Origin: CAYOSU01 sp964541255 | GTDB lineage: Bacteria; Bacillota; Clostridia; Christensenellales; CAMQZB01 | Length of the DNA: 29,676 bases | Direction of reading: 5' to 3' | Assembly: GCA_964541255.1 (NCBI GenBank) | Contig: CAZIPL010000015.1 | Span: 1-29,676, forward strand | In this document: one piece after another, positions 1 through 7,373 of the stretch | Position numbering within the stretch: the first letter of the stretch is position 1 | Layout: the number at the start of each line of letters is the position of its first letter | Position numbers and translations under genes: made by a program | The notes under the pieces: generated by a model | What the model saw: only the letters and a program-made list of their open reading frames with translations | Told to the model about the DNA's origin: nothing | The model's database searches: none

Positions 1-508
1 GGGTATTGAAGAAGAAAGTTATTTTGTCTTTAAGTTCGTTATAGAGGTTTTCGAGGACGTAATAGTTAATGTCCGTTCCGAGGTGTCTTACTTTTGCGTT
101 GAGGAGGTTAAGCTTGTTTTGTAAGCATATCTTCGAGAATCTAGAACCTGCGGTAGAATATAGCTTTGTGCCTTGACCTCCGTGCGAAATGTTGATTTCG
201 TCTACGTATTCCATAAGCTTCAACGCGGTGTCCTTGCCGATATGTTCATAAAGCGAACCGCCGAAGTCGTTGGTAATGTTATACTTTCCGTCCGAGAAAG
301 CACCCGCACCGCCGAATCCCGACATAATAGAGCAGGTTTTGCAGTTGACGCAAGTCTTTATTTTGTCTCCGTCGATAGGACACTTTCTTTTTGAAAGGAA
401 GTTGCCTTCTTCGAATACGCCTACGGAAAGCTTCGAGTCTTTAAGCTCGTATGCGGAGAATATTCCTCCGGGACCTGCGCCGATAATAATAACGTCAAAA
501 TCAAACAT
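1..508 (-). CDS. FAD-dependent dehydrogenase (COG2509-like), 5' part only
   Basis: The gene runs off the left edge, so only about the first 169 residues are present. The reverse-strand translation opens with a Rossmann dinucleotide-binding stretch, residues 5-20, with Gly10-x-Gly12-x-x-Gly15 (IIIGAGPGG) for FAD. A Cys-rich segment follows near residues 51-60 (KTCVNCKTC), then a Gly-rich GFGGAGAFSDGKYN stretch. That order is typical of the uncharacterised NAD(P)/FAD-dependent dehydrogenases of COG2509, usually about 450-500 residues long. It probably acts in the cytoplasm as a flavin oxidoreductase; substrate unknown. The start ATG at 508 has a modest GAGG upstream, and a promoter lies just before it. 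The cysteines could be redox-active or bind a metal, which is inference. Confidence 0.8.
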   Translation of the reverse strand, partial: MFDFDVIIIGAGPGGIFSAYELKDSKLSVGVFEEGNFLSKRKCPIDGDKIKTCVNCKTCSIMSGFGGAGAFSDGKYNITNDFGGSLYEHIGKDTALKLMEYVDEINISHGGQGTKLYSTAGSRFSKICLQNKLNLLNAKVRHLGTDINYYVLENLYNELKDKITFFFNT

Positions 509-546
509 AGAAAACCTCGCATAAGTATTTCTGTTTTTACGATAAA

Positions 547-575
547 ACTTTACACCAAAAACGCTGATTTGTCAA
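547..575 (-). promoter_or_regulatory. Promoter for the FAD dehydrogenase
   Basis: On the minus strand TTGACA (575-570) is followed, after exactly 17 bases, by TAAAGT (552-547). Predicted transcription start is near 540, giving a leader of about 30 bases before the ATG at 508. Confidence 0.6.
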
Positions 576-1029
576 ACAATGCAAGGTGCGTGGAAAGGCA
601 TCTATATATTTTTCGAAAAAACCGCAGTATGATTTTTTGTATATCTGTTTTCGTTTCAAAAACGGAAAATGTCAAAAACAAGCCCAAAATCGCTATCATT
701 TTGCTATATATGGGAATAATATGATTTAAATATGCCGAAAAACGGATTTTCTTTAAAAAAATTTTATGCATAAAATTTGCTTGTTTTTGTTATAATTATA
801 CATTTTTTGTTGCATAATAGGTTGGCTTCTTAATAGTGTATTTATATGAAAAAGAGGGTAAATAATACGGTTTTTAGCATTCCTCGCCGTAGAAAAAGTG
901 TCAATAGGTCAAAACGGCTGTATCTGTCGGGCTAATATGTGAAAAAAGCTTGCTTTATTGCAAAAAAGTGCTTTGAATATTTATTTGAAATTGGCTTTCG
1001 GTATGCGATTTTTTCATACTCGACAAAGT
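576..1029. other. Gene-poor AT-rich spacer
   Basis: About 450 bases between the divergent dehydrogenase and DMT-exporter promoters. The short open frames here have no ribosome binding site and look random. I see a TATAAT-like box at 791-796 without a good -35 partner, and no convincing RNA element. Confidence 0.5.
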
Positions 1030-1058
1030 TTGCAAATAAAAAAAATGTGTGTTAAAAT
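1030..1058 (+). promoter_or_regulatory. Promoter upstream of the DMT exporter
   Basis: TTGCAA (1030-1035), 17-base spacer, TAAAAT (1053-1058). The same two hexamers with the same spacing precede the tRNA-Leu gene at 27204-27232. Predicted start near 1065 would leave a leader of about 150 bases before the gene at 1218. Confidence 0.5.
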
Positions 1059-1217
1059 ATATAAATCTTGCATATCCATTGAGATTTTATGGAAATTATG
1101 GCTTTTCGGGTGTAATAAGATTCTTATCTGATTTGATTTCGGAACAAAAATCTTTATCGAAAAACCATGAAACTTTTGATTCTTAACGGATGACGGACGA
1201 AGTAAAGGAACTTTTGT

Positions 1218-2141
1218 ATGGGCAACAAAAAGAAAGAAACAACAATGTCATTGGGACTTCTGCTTGTCGGAATCATATGGGGTATGGGCTTCATTATGGT
1301 GGAAAAAGCATTGGAAAGCGGTTTCACGACCCTTTTCATCAATTTCTGCCGTTTTTTTGTCGCGGCTCTTTTGACGTTTATCGCATTCCCCAAAACGATT
1401 TTGAAGATGACTGTGAAGGACGTCAAACCCTCTTTATTGTCGGGGCTTTTCATGACGCTCGGATTTTTCTTTCAAGTGCTCGGTCAAACATATACGACGC
1501 CTGGCAACAACGCGCTCATAACAGGCTCATACACCGTTTTCGTGCCGATGATACTTGCGCTTCTTTTTAGGGTTAAACCGAGAAATACCGAGGTTGTCGC
1601 CGCGATAGTTGCGTTTGTCGGTATAATCGTTCTTTATCTTCCGAACATTTCTCTTCAAAAGATTCAGATCGGCGATTTCTATTCGCTTATTGCCGCAATA
1701 TCCTTTGCGTTGCAGTTTATTTTCCTCGATAAGTCCGTTCAAAATACCGATCCCAAAATCGTAACGTTCATTCAAACGGCAATGGCGGCGGCGCTTTTCT
1801 TGGTATGCTTCCTTATATTCGACGTTAAGAAGCTTCCCGAATTTGATTTTTCGAAAGGAATTCTCCCCGTTATGTATTTGGGTGTTTTTTCGAGCTTTGT
1901 CGCGTATATAATTCAGACTCACGCGCAAAAGGTTTTGTCGCCGACAAAGGTTTCGGTTATTATGGCGTCAGAAGCTGTATTCGGTGCGATATTCTCACTT
2001 TTGTTTGGGTATGAAACTCTTTCCGTAACATTCGTTGTCGGCGGTATTTTGGCTGTTTCCGGACTTTTGATTTCTCAAATCCGTCCCAAGAAAATCGACG
2101 AGTTGCCGCTTGACGATAAGACCGATTCGACGGGAAAATAA
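1218..2141 (+). CDS. DMT-family (EamA) transporter
   Basis: A 307-residue integral membrane protein with about ten hydrophobic segments arranged as two EamA repeats (roughly residues 10-140 and 150-290). The opening segment GLLLVGIIWGMGFIMVEKAL and the mid segment GQTYTTPGNNALITGSYTVFVPM are characteristic of drug/metabolite exporters of the EamA type. Family members export amino acids, nucleobases or other small metabolites; the substrate cannot be read here. The start at 1218 is supported by AAAGGA about ten bases upstream. The gene stands alone, between its own promoter and a strong terminator. The short charged C-terminal tail (KKIDELPLDDKTD) should face the cytoplasm. Confidence 0.9.
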   Translation: MGNKKKETTMSLGLLLVGIIWGMGFIMVEKALESGFTTLFINFCRFFVAALLTFIAFPKTILKMTVKDVKPSLLSGLFMTLGFFFQVLGQTYTTPGNNALITGSYTVFVPMILALLFRVKPRNTEVVAAIVAFVGIIVLYLPNISLQKIQIGDFYSLIAAISFALQFIFLDKSVQNTDPKIVTFIQTAMAAALFLVCFLIFDVKKLPEFDFSKGILPVMYLGVFSSFVAYIIQTHAQKVLSPTKVSVIMASEAVFGAIFSLLFGYETLSVTFVVGGILAVSGLLISQIRPKKIDELPLDDKTDSTGK

Positions 2142-2276
2142 GAAGCGTTTGCAAATCGAAAAACATAAATCAAAACATAAAATCACAAAGAACAGACAAT
2201 ACAAAGAGTTCTCTTTATTTGTGAAACTACAAGGCTTTTCTTTGTAGGAATATATAAATAGTTATTATAAGACAAT

Positions 2277-2304
2277 AAAACGACGAGATTGTTCTCGTCG
2301 TTTT
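2277..2304. terminator. Bidirectional terminator between convergent genes
   Basis: Perfect 12-base arms, AAAACGACGAGA (2277-2288) and its complement (2293-2304), around a 4-base loop. The A-run on one side and T-run on the other let it work in both directions, for the DMT exporter (+) and for the minus-strand operon ending at 2363. Confidence 0.9.
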
Positions 2305-2362
2305 CGTATATTATATTGGTTGCAAACACAATCATTTGAGTTTTTGTTTCAATGGATAACGA

Positions 2363-3289
2363 TTATTTCAAATTGCTTTTATCAATCTTCTTAAAAATTC
2401 CTTGACGGCATCTTATGTTAACGAGCTTTTCGTGCGTAACGGATAATATCTCGTCCGCCTCTTTGGCGGCATTTTCGTAAGTACCGTTCGTATAGTGGAC
2501 GAAGATATAATTAGCCGATTTAATTTTGCCTTTTGCGTATTTCAAAAAGCTACGCACGGGCGGTGCGAGAGAAAATACCCAGATAGGGGAGCAAATAGTA
2601 ACCTCACTGTATGAGTCTAAATCAACTGTGGGTCTTTCTATCGGCATATCAAGGCGGCAAATTCCGAATCTGCCGCACCACCAAAAGCCGAGCGTTCCGT
2701 CGATTTTTTCGGTTGCTTTGATTTCGAAAATATCTGCACCCGTCTTATTTGCCGTTTCGTATGCGATTTTCTTCACATATCCCATACGCGAAAAATATAC
2801 AACGAGCTTATCTTTATTTTTGTCGATGTTTCGATAGCTTTTTTCGTCGAAAGAAAAACACTCTTGCTTAAAAAATACTAATGATATATACCCCGTTATA
2901 AATTGGCAAAAGCCGAAGACGAAATATATCGTTGACATAAAGTTCGGCGGGAATATATAAAACTGAATGCATATCCAAAGCATAAGTGTTATTCCGAATA
3001 TGCTACCTAAAACTATTCCGAGTTTTTTGTTTTTTATCAGCAATACCGCTGCCGTTAAGTTGGTTATTCCGTTTACGATAAGAAGCGAAATTCCGGGGAA
3101 CGTAAAATTTTGGAACAATATATCCGCAAACGGCAAGACTTGAAAATACGGAAGCATTCCGTCCATTCCTAAAGCTTTCCCTGTCGGATCGATAATCATT
3201 GAAAGCGCACCGCCAATAGCGCCAATGCCGATAAACAGCGTCCAAAAAATAAGAATGTGTCGGGTGGTTTTATATCTTGATTTTGTCAT
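2363..3289 (-). CDS. Membrane-anchored flavodoxin-like protein (fusion)
   Basis: This is a 308-residue two-part protein. Residues about 10-140 hold four hydrophobic segments (near 11-33, 64-84, 89-112, 117-140). Residues about 160-305 form a flavodoxin-type domain opening with KLVVYFSRMGYVKKIA and containing a second typical strand-loop (VTICSPIWVFSLAPPVRSFL). The FMN-phosphate loop is changed from the usual S-R-T-G-N-T to S-R-M-G-Y-V, so FMN binding may be altered. I chose ATG at 3289 over GTG at 3298 because AGGAAG then sits 8 bases upstream. The gene overlaps the end of the hydrolase gene by 20 bases, suggesting translational coupling. It is the last gene of the TetR-led group. Role inferred: membrane-tethered electron transfer or quinone/flavin reduction. 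Confidence 0.75.
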   Translation of the reverse strand: MTKSRYKTTRHILIFWTLFIGIGAIGGALSMIIDPTGKALGMDGMLPYFQVLPFADILFQNFTFPGISLLIVNGITNLTAAVLLIKNKKLGIVLGSIFGITLMLWICIQFYIFPPNFMSTIYFVFGFCQFITGYISLVFFKQECFSFDEKSYRNIDKNKDKLVVYFSRMGYVKKIAYETANKTGADIFEIKATEKIDGTLGFWWCGRFGICRLDMPIERPTVDLDSYSEVTICSPIWVFSLAPPVRSFLKYAKGKIKSANYIFVHYTNGTYENAAKEADEILSVTHEKLVNIRCRQGIFKKIDKSNLK

Positions 3290-4091
3290 TATAATCACTT
3301 CCTATCCAATTATCCAAAAACTCTATTTGTTCTTTCGTATGGAACCAATGCTCGCCGTTTTCCATTACGGTTAATGTCGCATTATGATTTTCCGAAAAAT
3401 CGAAAATAGTTTCTTTCGAAGTTAAATTGTCTTTATCGCCGTATAAAATCGCTGTGGGAACGTTCCAACTTATCGGGTGAGCTTTAACATAACACAAATT
3501 CTTATAGGAAAGCGTTTCGCCGAACGTTGTTTCAATCGTTTCTTTTTCGCGAAGCTCTTTTTTCGTTATGTTTGCCCGATTCATCATATCGAAAATTAGC
3601 TTTTCCATATCGACGATAGGGGATATAAAGTATGCTTTTTTGATTCTGTCTTGTGGCAAAGCGCACATAGAAAAATATGCGCCGATACTGTTTGCGATTA
3701 AAAATACGGAGTTGTAACCGCAAGCGTATCTTTCAAATAGTTTCGAAAATTCTTCTTTTGCTTCCCACGGCGTTGTCGCTTTATATGTAAGTCCCGAAAC
3801 ATCGGAATATGGAAAAAGCGTTTTATAATGCTCGGATTCTTTTGCCGTACCGCCTTTGCCGTGAATATATAAAACTAAAGTCCTATTTTTTATTTTTTCA
3901 AATGTAACTTCCTGTTCTTTCAGGGAATTTTTTCTGACCTCCCAGCCGTATTCTGCCAATTCCTTTTTATGTCGCAGAAACGAGTGGTCGATGGGTGTGC
4001 CGGCGATGTTGCCAATTTCATCAAAAGTCAGCGAAAGAAAGTCTTTGTCGCAAGATTTTATGTAATCCCAAAGTTTTTTGTATTTACTCAT
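3270..4091 (-). CDS. Alpha/beta hydrolase with N-terminal DUF7662-like domain
   Basis: A 273-residue protein. The first 65 residues (MSKYKKLWDYIKSC ... SLTFDEIGNIAGTPIDHSF) resemble the small DUF7662 domain, which often occurs alone. The rest is an alpha/beta hydrolase: VLYIHGKGG (oxyanion-hole strand-loop), a nucleophile elbow A-N-S-I-G-A in place of the common G-x-S-x-G, an acid-position segment ILYGDKDNLTS, and a late histidine in NGEHWF. The triad Ser-Asp-His therefore looks complete, so it is probably an active serine hydrolase of unknown substrate. The ATG at 4091 was chosen because residues upstream of it are low-complexity basic and overlap the previous gene; the ribosome site is weak. 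It lies 14 bases after the GNAT gene and overlaps the flavodoxin fusion gene downstream. Confidence 0.75.
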   Translation of the reverse strand: MSKYKKLWDYIKSCDKDFLSLTFDEIGNIAGTPIDHSFLRHKKELAEYGWEVRKNSLKEQEVTFEKIKNRTLVLYIHGKGGTAKESEHYKTLFPYSDVSGLTYKATTPWEAKEEFSKLFERYACGYNSVFLIANSIGAYFSMCALPQDRIKKAYFISPIVDMEKLIFDMMNRANITKKELREKETIETTFGETLSYKNLCYVKAHPISWNVPTAILYGDKDNLTSKETIFDFSENHNATLTVMENGEHWFHTKEQIEFLDNWIGSDYNDKIKI

Positions 4092-4105
4092 ATAAGATTT
4101 TTTTG

Positions 4106-4732
4106 CTATAATAGCTGCCCTTCGAGCTGTAATTTTTCTTTTCGCGGAAAAGTTTTGTCGAATTCTTCCGCTTCGTTTTCGTCTACCATATAACAATTAG
4201 GAGTAGAGTATTCTCCTGTTACGCCGTCAAAATAGCCTTCTTCAAGTTCCTTGCAAAGGAAAAACGAATCGTCCATGTCCTCGGGCAGTCCGTGATAGCG
4301 TATGCCGAAGTTTCGTGCAAAGTCAAATCCGCTTTTTCCGTAAAAATCAATGTTTCCCTCGAACAAAACGGCTTTGATTCCGTATTCTTTAGCTTTTACC
4401 AACGAATAATCGAGAAGAATTTTCCCGTAGCCTTGACGCTTATATTTAGGCGCTATGCAAATAGGGCCCATCGTCGAAACGGGGAGCTCTTCTCCGTTGT
4501 CGGATTTAATGGTCGTTTTAACAAACACGTTTTGTCCTATGATTTCTCCGTCCTTTTCCAATACGAAATTAAGCTCTTTAATAAAATTTGAGTCGTTCCT
4601 TAAAACGTGAAGAACATAATGTTCCAAGCACCCCGGGCGATAAACGTTCCAAAAACTTTCTCTGACTAAGTTTTCGACTTCTCTTTCTTCTTCTTTTCGC
4701 TCGTGCCTTATTATATATTCATTATTTTTCAT
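4106..4732 (-). CDS. GNAT-family N-acetyltransferase
   Basis: 208 residues with the GNAT fold. Motif A is IAPKYKRQGYGKILLDYSL, with Arg99-Gln100-Gly-Tyr-Gly103-Lys binding the acetyl-CoA pyrophosphate. It is preceded by strands VLEKDGEIIGQNVFV and VSTMGPICI and followed by the GIKAVLFEGNIDFYGKSGF segment (motif B). GIKAVLFEG-x-x-x-FYGKSGF is common in clostridial acetyltransferases of unknown small-molecule substrate. The enzyme would act in the cytoplasm. The last 40 residues extend past the core fold. It sits between the FMN-reductase stub and the hydrolase in an apparent operon; the ribosome binding site (AAAGAAA) is weak. Confidence 0.88.
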   Translation of the reverse strand: MKNNEYIIRHERKEEEREVENLVRESFWNVYRPGCLEHYVLHVLRNDSNFIKELNFVLEKDGEIIGQNVFVKTTIKSDNGEELPVSTMGPICIAPKYKRQGYGKILLDYSLVKAKEYGIKAVLFEGNIDFYGKSGFDFARNFGIRYHGLPEDMDDSFFLCKELEEGYFDGVTGEYSTPNCYMVDENEAEEFDKTFPRKEKLQLEGQLL

Positions 4733-4780
4733 ACTATTTTCTTTTATGTGATCTAATTTGTTTGTTGTTTTTTGTTGCGT

Positions 4781-4930
4781 TTATTGATAGCCTATGATTA
4801 AGCCTTTGACGGCCATGGTATGGATTGCGTTTTCACTTGTTTCGTTTATGCCTTCAACAAAGGCACGAGTCATATGCATGGTATCGCTTGCGTCCTGTTT
4901 CGGACTGCCGTTTAAAATCATTATTTTCAT
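4781..4930 (-). pseudogene. NADPH-dependent FMN reductase/flavodoxin remnant
   Basis: A 49-codon frame begins MKIMILNGSPKQDASDTMHM, the hallmark first strand and flavin-phosphate loop of NADPH-dependent FMN reductases, which are normally about 180-200 residues. The matching first helix TRAFVEGIN and the start of the second strand (HTMAVKGLIIG) follow, then a stop. No continuation is visible before the GNAT gene. The start is intact, with GAGAGGA a few bases upstream, and lies 4 bases after the TetR stop. It therefore looks like a once-complete operon gene that lost about three quarters of its length. It could still make a short peptide, but flavin chemistry is very unlikely. Confidence 0.7.
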
Positions 4931-4934
4931 AACA

Positions 4935-5513
4935 TTATCCTCTCTTTTTTCCTTTCAGCAACATCATCATCGCTGTGAAATCTTGAGTGAGCATTTCGGA
5001 TATTTTCTCTATAGAAAAATCGCACATTCCCGTCGCGCAAAGCGTTCCGATTCCGTAGGTGTGTATCCATGTATGCTCGAAAAGCTTTTTGGCTTGCTCT
5101 TCCGATAACGCGTAGGTTTTTTCTATTGTTTTGACGCAAGTTTCTGCGGTTTTTCCTAATATATCGAAAATATCCGCAAAAGACGTTGCGTTTTGGTTTT
5201 CTTGCATGAAAAGCAGCTGATATAATTTCGGCTCGTTTATGCCGAAAAGCACCATTTTCATACCGACTTGCTTGAATATCGGCATATCGTCGGGAGCGTC
5301 TATGCGATAGCTCTCAAAGCGTTTCATTGCGGCTTGCCTTACGTTTGTTGCGACATCTTCCATATTGTCGAACACCGTGAAAATCGGGCGAGAGGAACTC
5401 CCTAATTTTGCTCCGAGATCTCTTGCTGTGAGAGCTTCGATTCCTTTTTCCGATACGATTTCAAGGGCAACTGCTACGATTTCATCTTTTGTGAATTTTG
5501 GTTTGGGTGGCAT
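4935..5513 (-). CDS. TetR/AcrR-family transcriptional regulator
   Basis: 192 residues with an N-terminal TetR helix-turn-helix at residues 7-52 (FTKDEIVAVALEIVSEKG ... ARDLGAKLGSSSRPIFTVFDNM), followed by an all-helical ligand-binding domain. The variant recognition helix S-S-S-R-P-I-F-T-V-F is typical of a clostridial TetR subgroup. The start at 5513 has a strong GGAGGA 6-7 bases upstream. It is the first gene of the minus-strand group, 4 bases before the FMN-reductase stub, so it probably controls itself and the genes downstream, perhaps in response to a redox or toxic ligand (inference). No clear palindromic operator was found just upstream. Confidence 0.9.
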   Translation of the reverse strand: MPPKPKFTKDEIVAVALEIVSEKGIEALTARDLGAKLGSSSRPIFTVFDNMEDVATNVRQAAMKRFESYRIDAPDDMPIFKQVGMKMVLFGINEPKLYQLLFMQENQNATSFADIFDILGKTAETCVKTIEKTYALSEEQAKKLFEHTWIHTYGIGTLCATGMCDFSIEKISEMLTQDFTAMMMLLKGKKRG

Positions 5514-5599
5514 ATGTTTCCTCCGTTAGTTTTTTTGATGAAAGATATAAATGTAGTTTTAACGCTATATTTCGCGATTATGAATATGTAATCTTTATA

Positions 5600-5700
5600 A
5601 ACTTAGAAAAGCTTTACTGAAATAGCCTAAAATACGACTGAAATGCACCTCCTAAAGTTTGTTACTTTCGTGTCCAACTTTTGGGTTAACATCAGACTCT
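5600..5700 (-). mobile_element. Possible IS3-type terminal remnant
   Basis: Read on the minus strand, TGTTAACCCAAAAGTTGGAC (from about 5692 down to 5672) resembles the TG-starting inverted-repeat ends of IS3-family elements. It is followed by a GGAGG-like stretch that would sit where an orfA ribosome site is expected. No transposase frame survives, because the TetR gene begins at 5513. A partly similar stretch (TAAAG..TTACTTT) lies at 14466-14545. Only weakly supported. Confidence 0.3.
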
Positions 5701-6173
5701 AATGTGGCTTTTTTTAACTCGAGAATTATAAAATCAATTCAAGCGAACGGAAAGCCCCAACTTAAAAAGAAAAGAATGACGCAAGACTGCAAGGCGATTA
5801 GAGTGAAATTCAATTGTGTGGGCTGTCGATAAAAAGCTTTAATTATAATAGGGGAATTATTCCATATGTGTTGCACATAGTTTGACAATTCACCAAATAT
5901 GATAAAGCGTTGTGCGAGCAAGTTCGAGCAAAAACATTCGTTCTGCAACATACGTTTTATTATAATCCCAATACCCTCATAAGTCAAGAGCTTTTCGATA
6001 TTCAATCCCGCACTCTGTTTTTAACCGCTCAAAGAAGTAGCTGCGCGTTTGATGTTATAGTGGTTGAGAATAATGCGTTTACGATCTTCGAATTAAGTGT
6101 TGCGTGAAGAAAAAGCATTAATGAAATAGCTATTGAGTCGTATATAAACATTGCGTTTGATTTATCGGAAGTA
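5701..6173. other. Gene-poor spacer, possibly decayed
   Basis: Open frames of 65-88 codons exist on both strands (5739-6005 minus, 5910-6107 plus). Neither has a ribosome binding site, domain signature or neighbour relationship, so I do not call a gene. The region may be decayed sequence between two transcription units. Confidence 0.4.
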
Positions 6174-6208
6174 GTTTGAATATAAAAAATATTATATTTT
6201 TTTCAAAA
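6174..6208. repeat. Imperfect A/T palindrome upstream of the tct promoter
   Basis: TTTGAATATAAAAAATA (6174-6191 region) is followed by an imperfect complementary arm ending in TTTCAAA at 6207. It lies directly before the -35 box. It could insulate the operon as a weak terminator or bend DNA; function unproven. Confidence 0.35.
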
Positions 6209-6213
6209 CCCTA

Positions 6214-6242
6214 TTGACAAATGGAGTTTTTTATTATATATT
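6214..6242 (+). promoter_or_regulatory. Strong sigma-A-type promoter of the tct-sulfatase operon
   Basis: Consensus TTGACA (6214-6219), exactly 17 bases, TATATT (6237-6242). Predicted start is near 6249-6250, about 70 bases before the tctC start. Confidence 0.85.
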
Positions 6243-6250
6243 ATTTATAG

Positions 6251-6266
6251 GCGTGTACGCACACGC
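6251..6266. promoter_or_regulatory. Palindromic operator candidate at the transcription start
   Basis: GCGTGT-acgc-ACACGC, a perfect 6-base inverted repeat with a central CG step, begins right at the predicted +1. Its position and central CG fit a LacI-family repressor site; the operon itself encodes a LacI-family protein at 10850. Assignment to that protein is inference. Confidence 0.6.
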
Positions 6267-6283
6267 TAATAATTTTAAATATA

Positions 6284-6299
6284 GCGTTACTGTTAACGC
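6284..6299. promoter_or_regulatory. Second palindrome in the tctC leader
   Basis: GCGTTA-ctgt-TAACGC, again 6-base arms and a 4-base centre, lies 33 bases (about three helical turns) from the first palindrome. It ends 11 bases before the tctC Shine-Dalgarno. It could be an auxiliary operator or an mRNA hairpin. Confidence 0.45.
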
Positions 6300-6319
6300 G
6301 AATATGATTGGAGGAGAAA

Positions 6320-7297
6320 ATGAAAAGAACTACAGCATTATTGATAGCGGTTTTGTTGCTTTCCGTCTTTTGTTTCGCTGCATGCGACGATTCGTCGACT
6401 GAGGTGAAGATTGATCAAGATATAACTATGTATGTTACGGTTAAGGTTGGCGGAGCGTTAGATGTTCGCGCAAGAATTATGGCGGATTATCTAAGCAAAG
6501 AGCTCGGAGTCAATGTTACGGTCGAAAATCTTCCCGGTGCGGGCGGGCTTACATGTGCGACTCAAATGATTACGAATCGGAAAGGTGATTATGACTTGAT
6601 GTTTACTGCGGCATCTACTTTTACTGCGGGCCCTGTTTTTGAGGATACGTGTATTTATACGATAGACAATTTTTCTGTTCTTGGTGCTGTTGATGTGGAA
6701 GAATTCGGATTATTTGTATGTCCTGCAAAAAGCGGTTTTAATTCGTTTGACGACGTTGTTTCATACGGAAATTCTAATGAATTGATTTTCGGTTGCGGAG
6801 GAATTGCCAACGTAACATATCTTTATCAAGCTGCTTTATATAAAGGCTTGAATCTTTCTTATAACACGTTGATTCATAACGGCGGAATAGAGGGGATAAC
6901 GAACTGTATGGGCGGACATAACAAGATTACGATGTGCGGACTTGAAACGGCAAGACCTTATGTCGAAAACGGTGATATTGTCCCTGTACTTACGTTTAAC
7001 GATACGGATTATACGGGATATGACGGATACGTCGTTCCTTCTGTTAAAAAATATATAGATAATGACGAGAACGTATATCGTTCTTTGATGGAAATCGTAT
7101 GTCTTTCTGACGTAGACGATGCTCATAAGGAACTTTTGGAAGCAGCTGTAGAAAAATGCCTTGCTAATCCTGAGTGTATTGCGGAGCTTGAAGCTATTGG
7201 TCTTAATTATGTTCCCGATATGGCTCCTGACGAAGTTTCTCACTATATCAAAAACGAATATAATAGATTGAAGAGATTTGTCGAGCAACTGTCTTAA
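6320..7297 (+). CDS. tctC: TctC/Bug-type substrate-binding lipoprotein
   Basis: A 325-residue extracytoplasmic solute-binding protein of the tripartite tricarboxylate transporter (TTT) family. Residues 1-22 are a lipoprotein signal ending F-A-A-C, with Cys22 as the lipid anchor. The mature protein has the TctC signature VENLPGAGG followed by a domain-closing segment (DYDLMFTAAS). Known family members use two lobes to bind carboxylates, including organic acids and sugar acids, and deliver them to TctA/TctB. The ATG at 6320 is preferred over the in-frame TTG at 6308 because GGAGGAG lies 6-10 bases before it. This is the first gene of the operon, under the strong promoter and palindromes just upstream. 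The binding specificity cannot be read from sequence alone. Confidence 0.9.
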   Translation: MKRTTALLIAVLLLSVFCFAACDDSSTEVKIDQDITMYVTVKVGGALDVRARIMADYLSKELGVNVTVENLPGAGGLTCATQMITNRKGDYDLMFTAASTFTAGPVFEDTCIYTIDNFSVLGAVDVEEFGLFVCPAKSGFNSFDDVVSYGNSNELIFGCGGIANVTYLYQAALYKGLNLSYNTLIHNGGIEGITNCMGGHNKITMCGLETARPYVENGDIVPVLTFNDTDYTGYDGYVVPSVKKYIDNDENVYRSLMEIVCLSDVDDAHKELLEAAVEKCLANPECIAELEAIGLNYVPDMAPDEVSHYIKNEYNRLKRFVEQLS

Positions 7298-7313
7298 GTA
7301 TATAAAAAGATAT

Positions 7314-7342
7314 GGGAGAGGGAGTGTTCACTCCCTTTCTCC
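7314..7342 (+). promoter_or_regulatory. Intercistronic hairpin between tctC and tctB
   Basis: GGGAGAGGGAGTG pairs with CACTCCCTTTCTCC around a very short centre, with one bulged base. No T-run follows, so it is not a classical terminator. It probably protects the 3' end of a tctC segment and keeps binding protein more abundant than the membrane subunits (inference from similar transporter operons). Confidence 0.6.
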
Positions 7343-7373
7343 GTCTACAAATTGATTGACTAAGGAGTATTAA

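Noticed and set aside
5739..6107. Open frames on both strands in the spacer before tctC
   Set aside because: No ribosome binding site, no recognisable motif, and overlapping on opposite strands.
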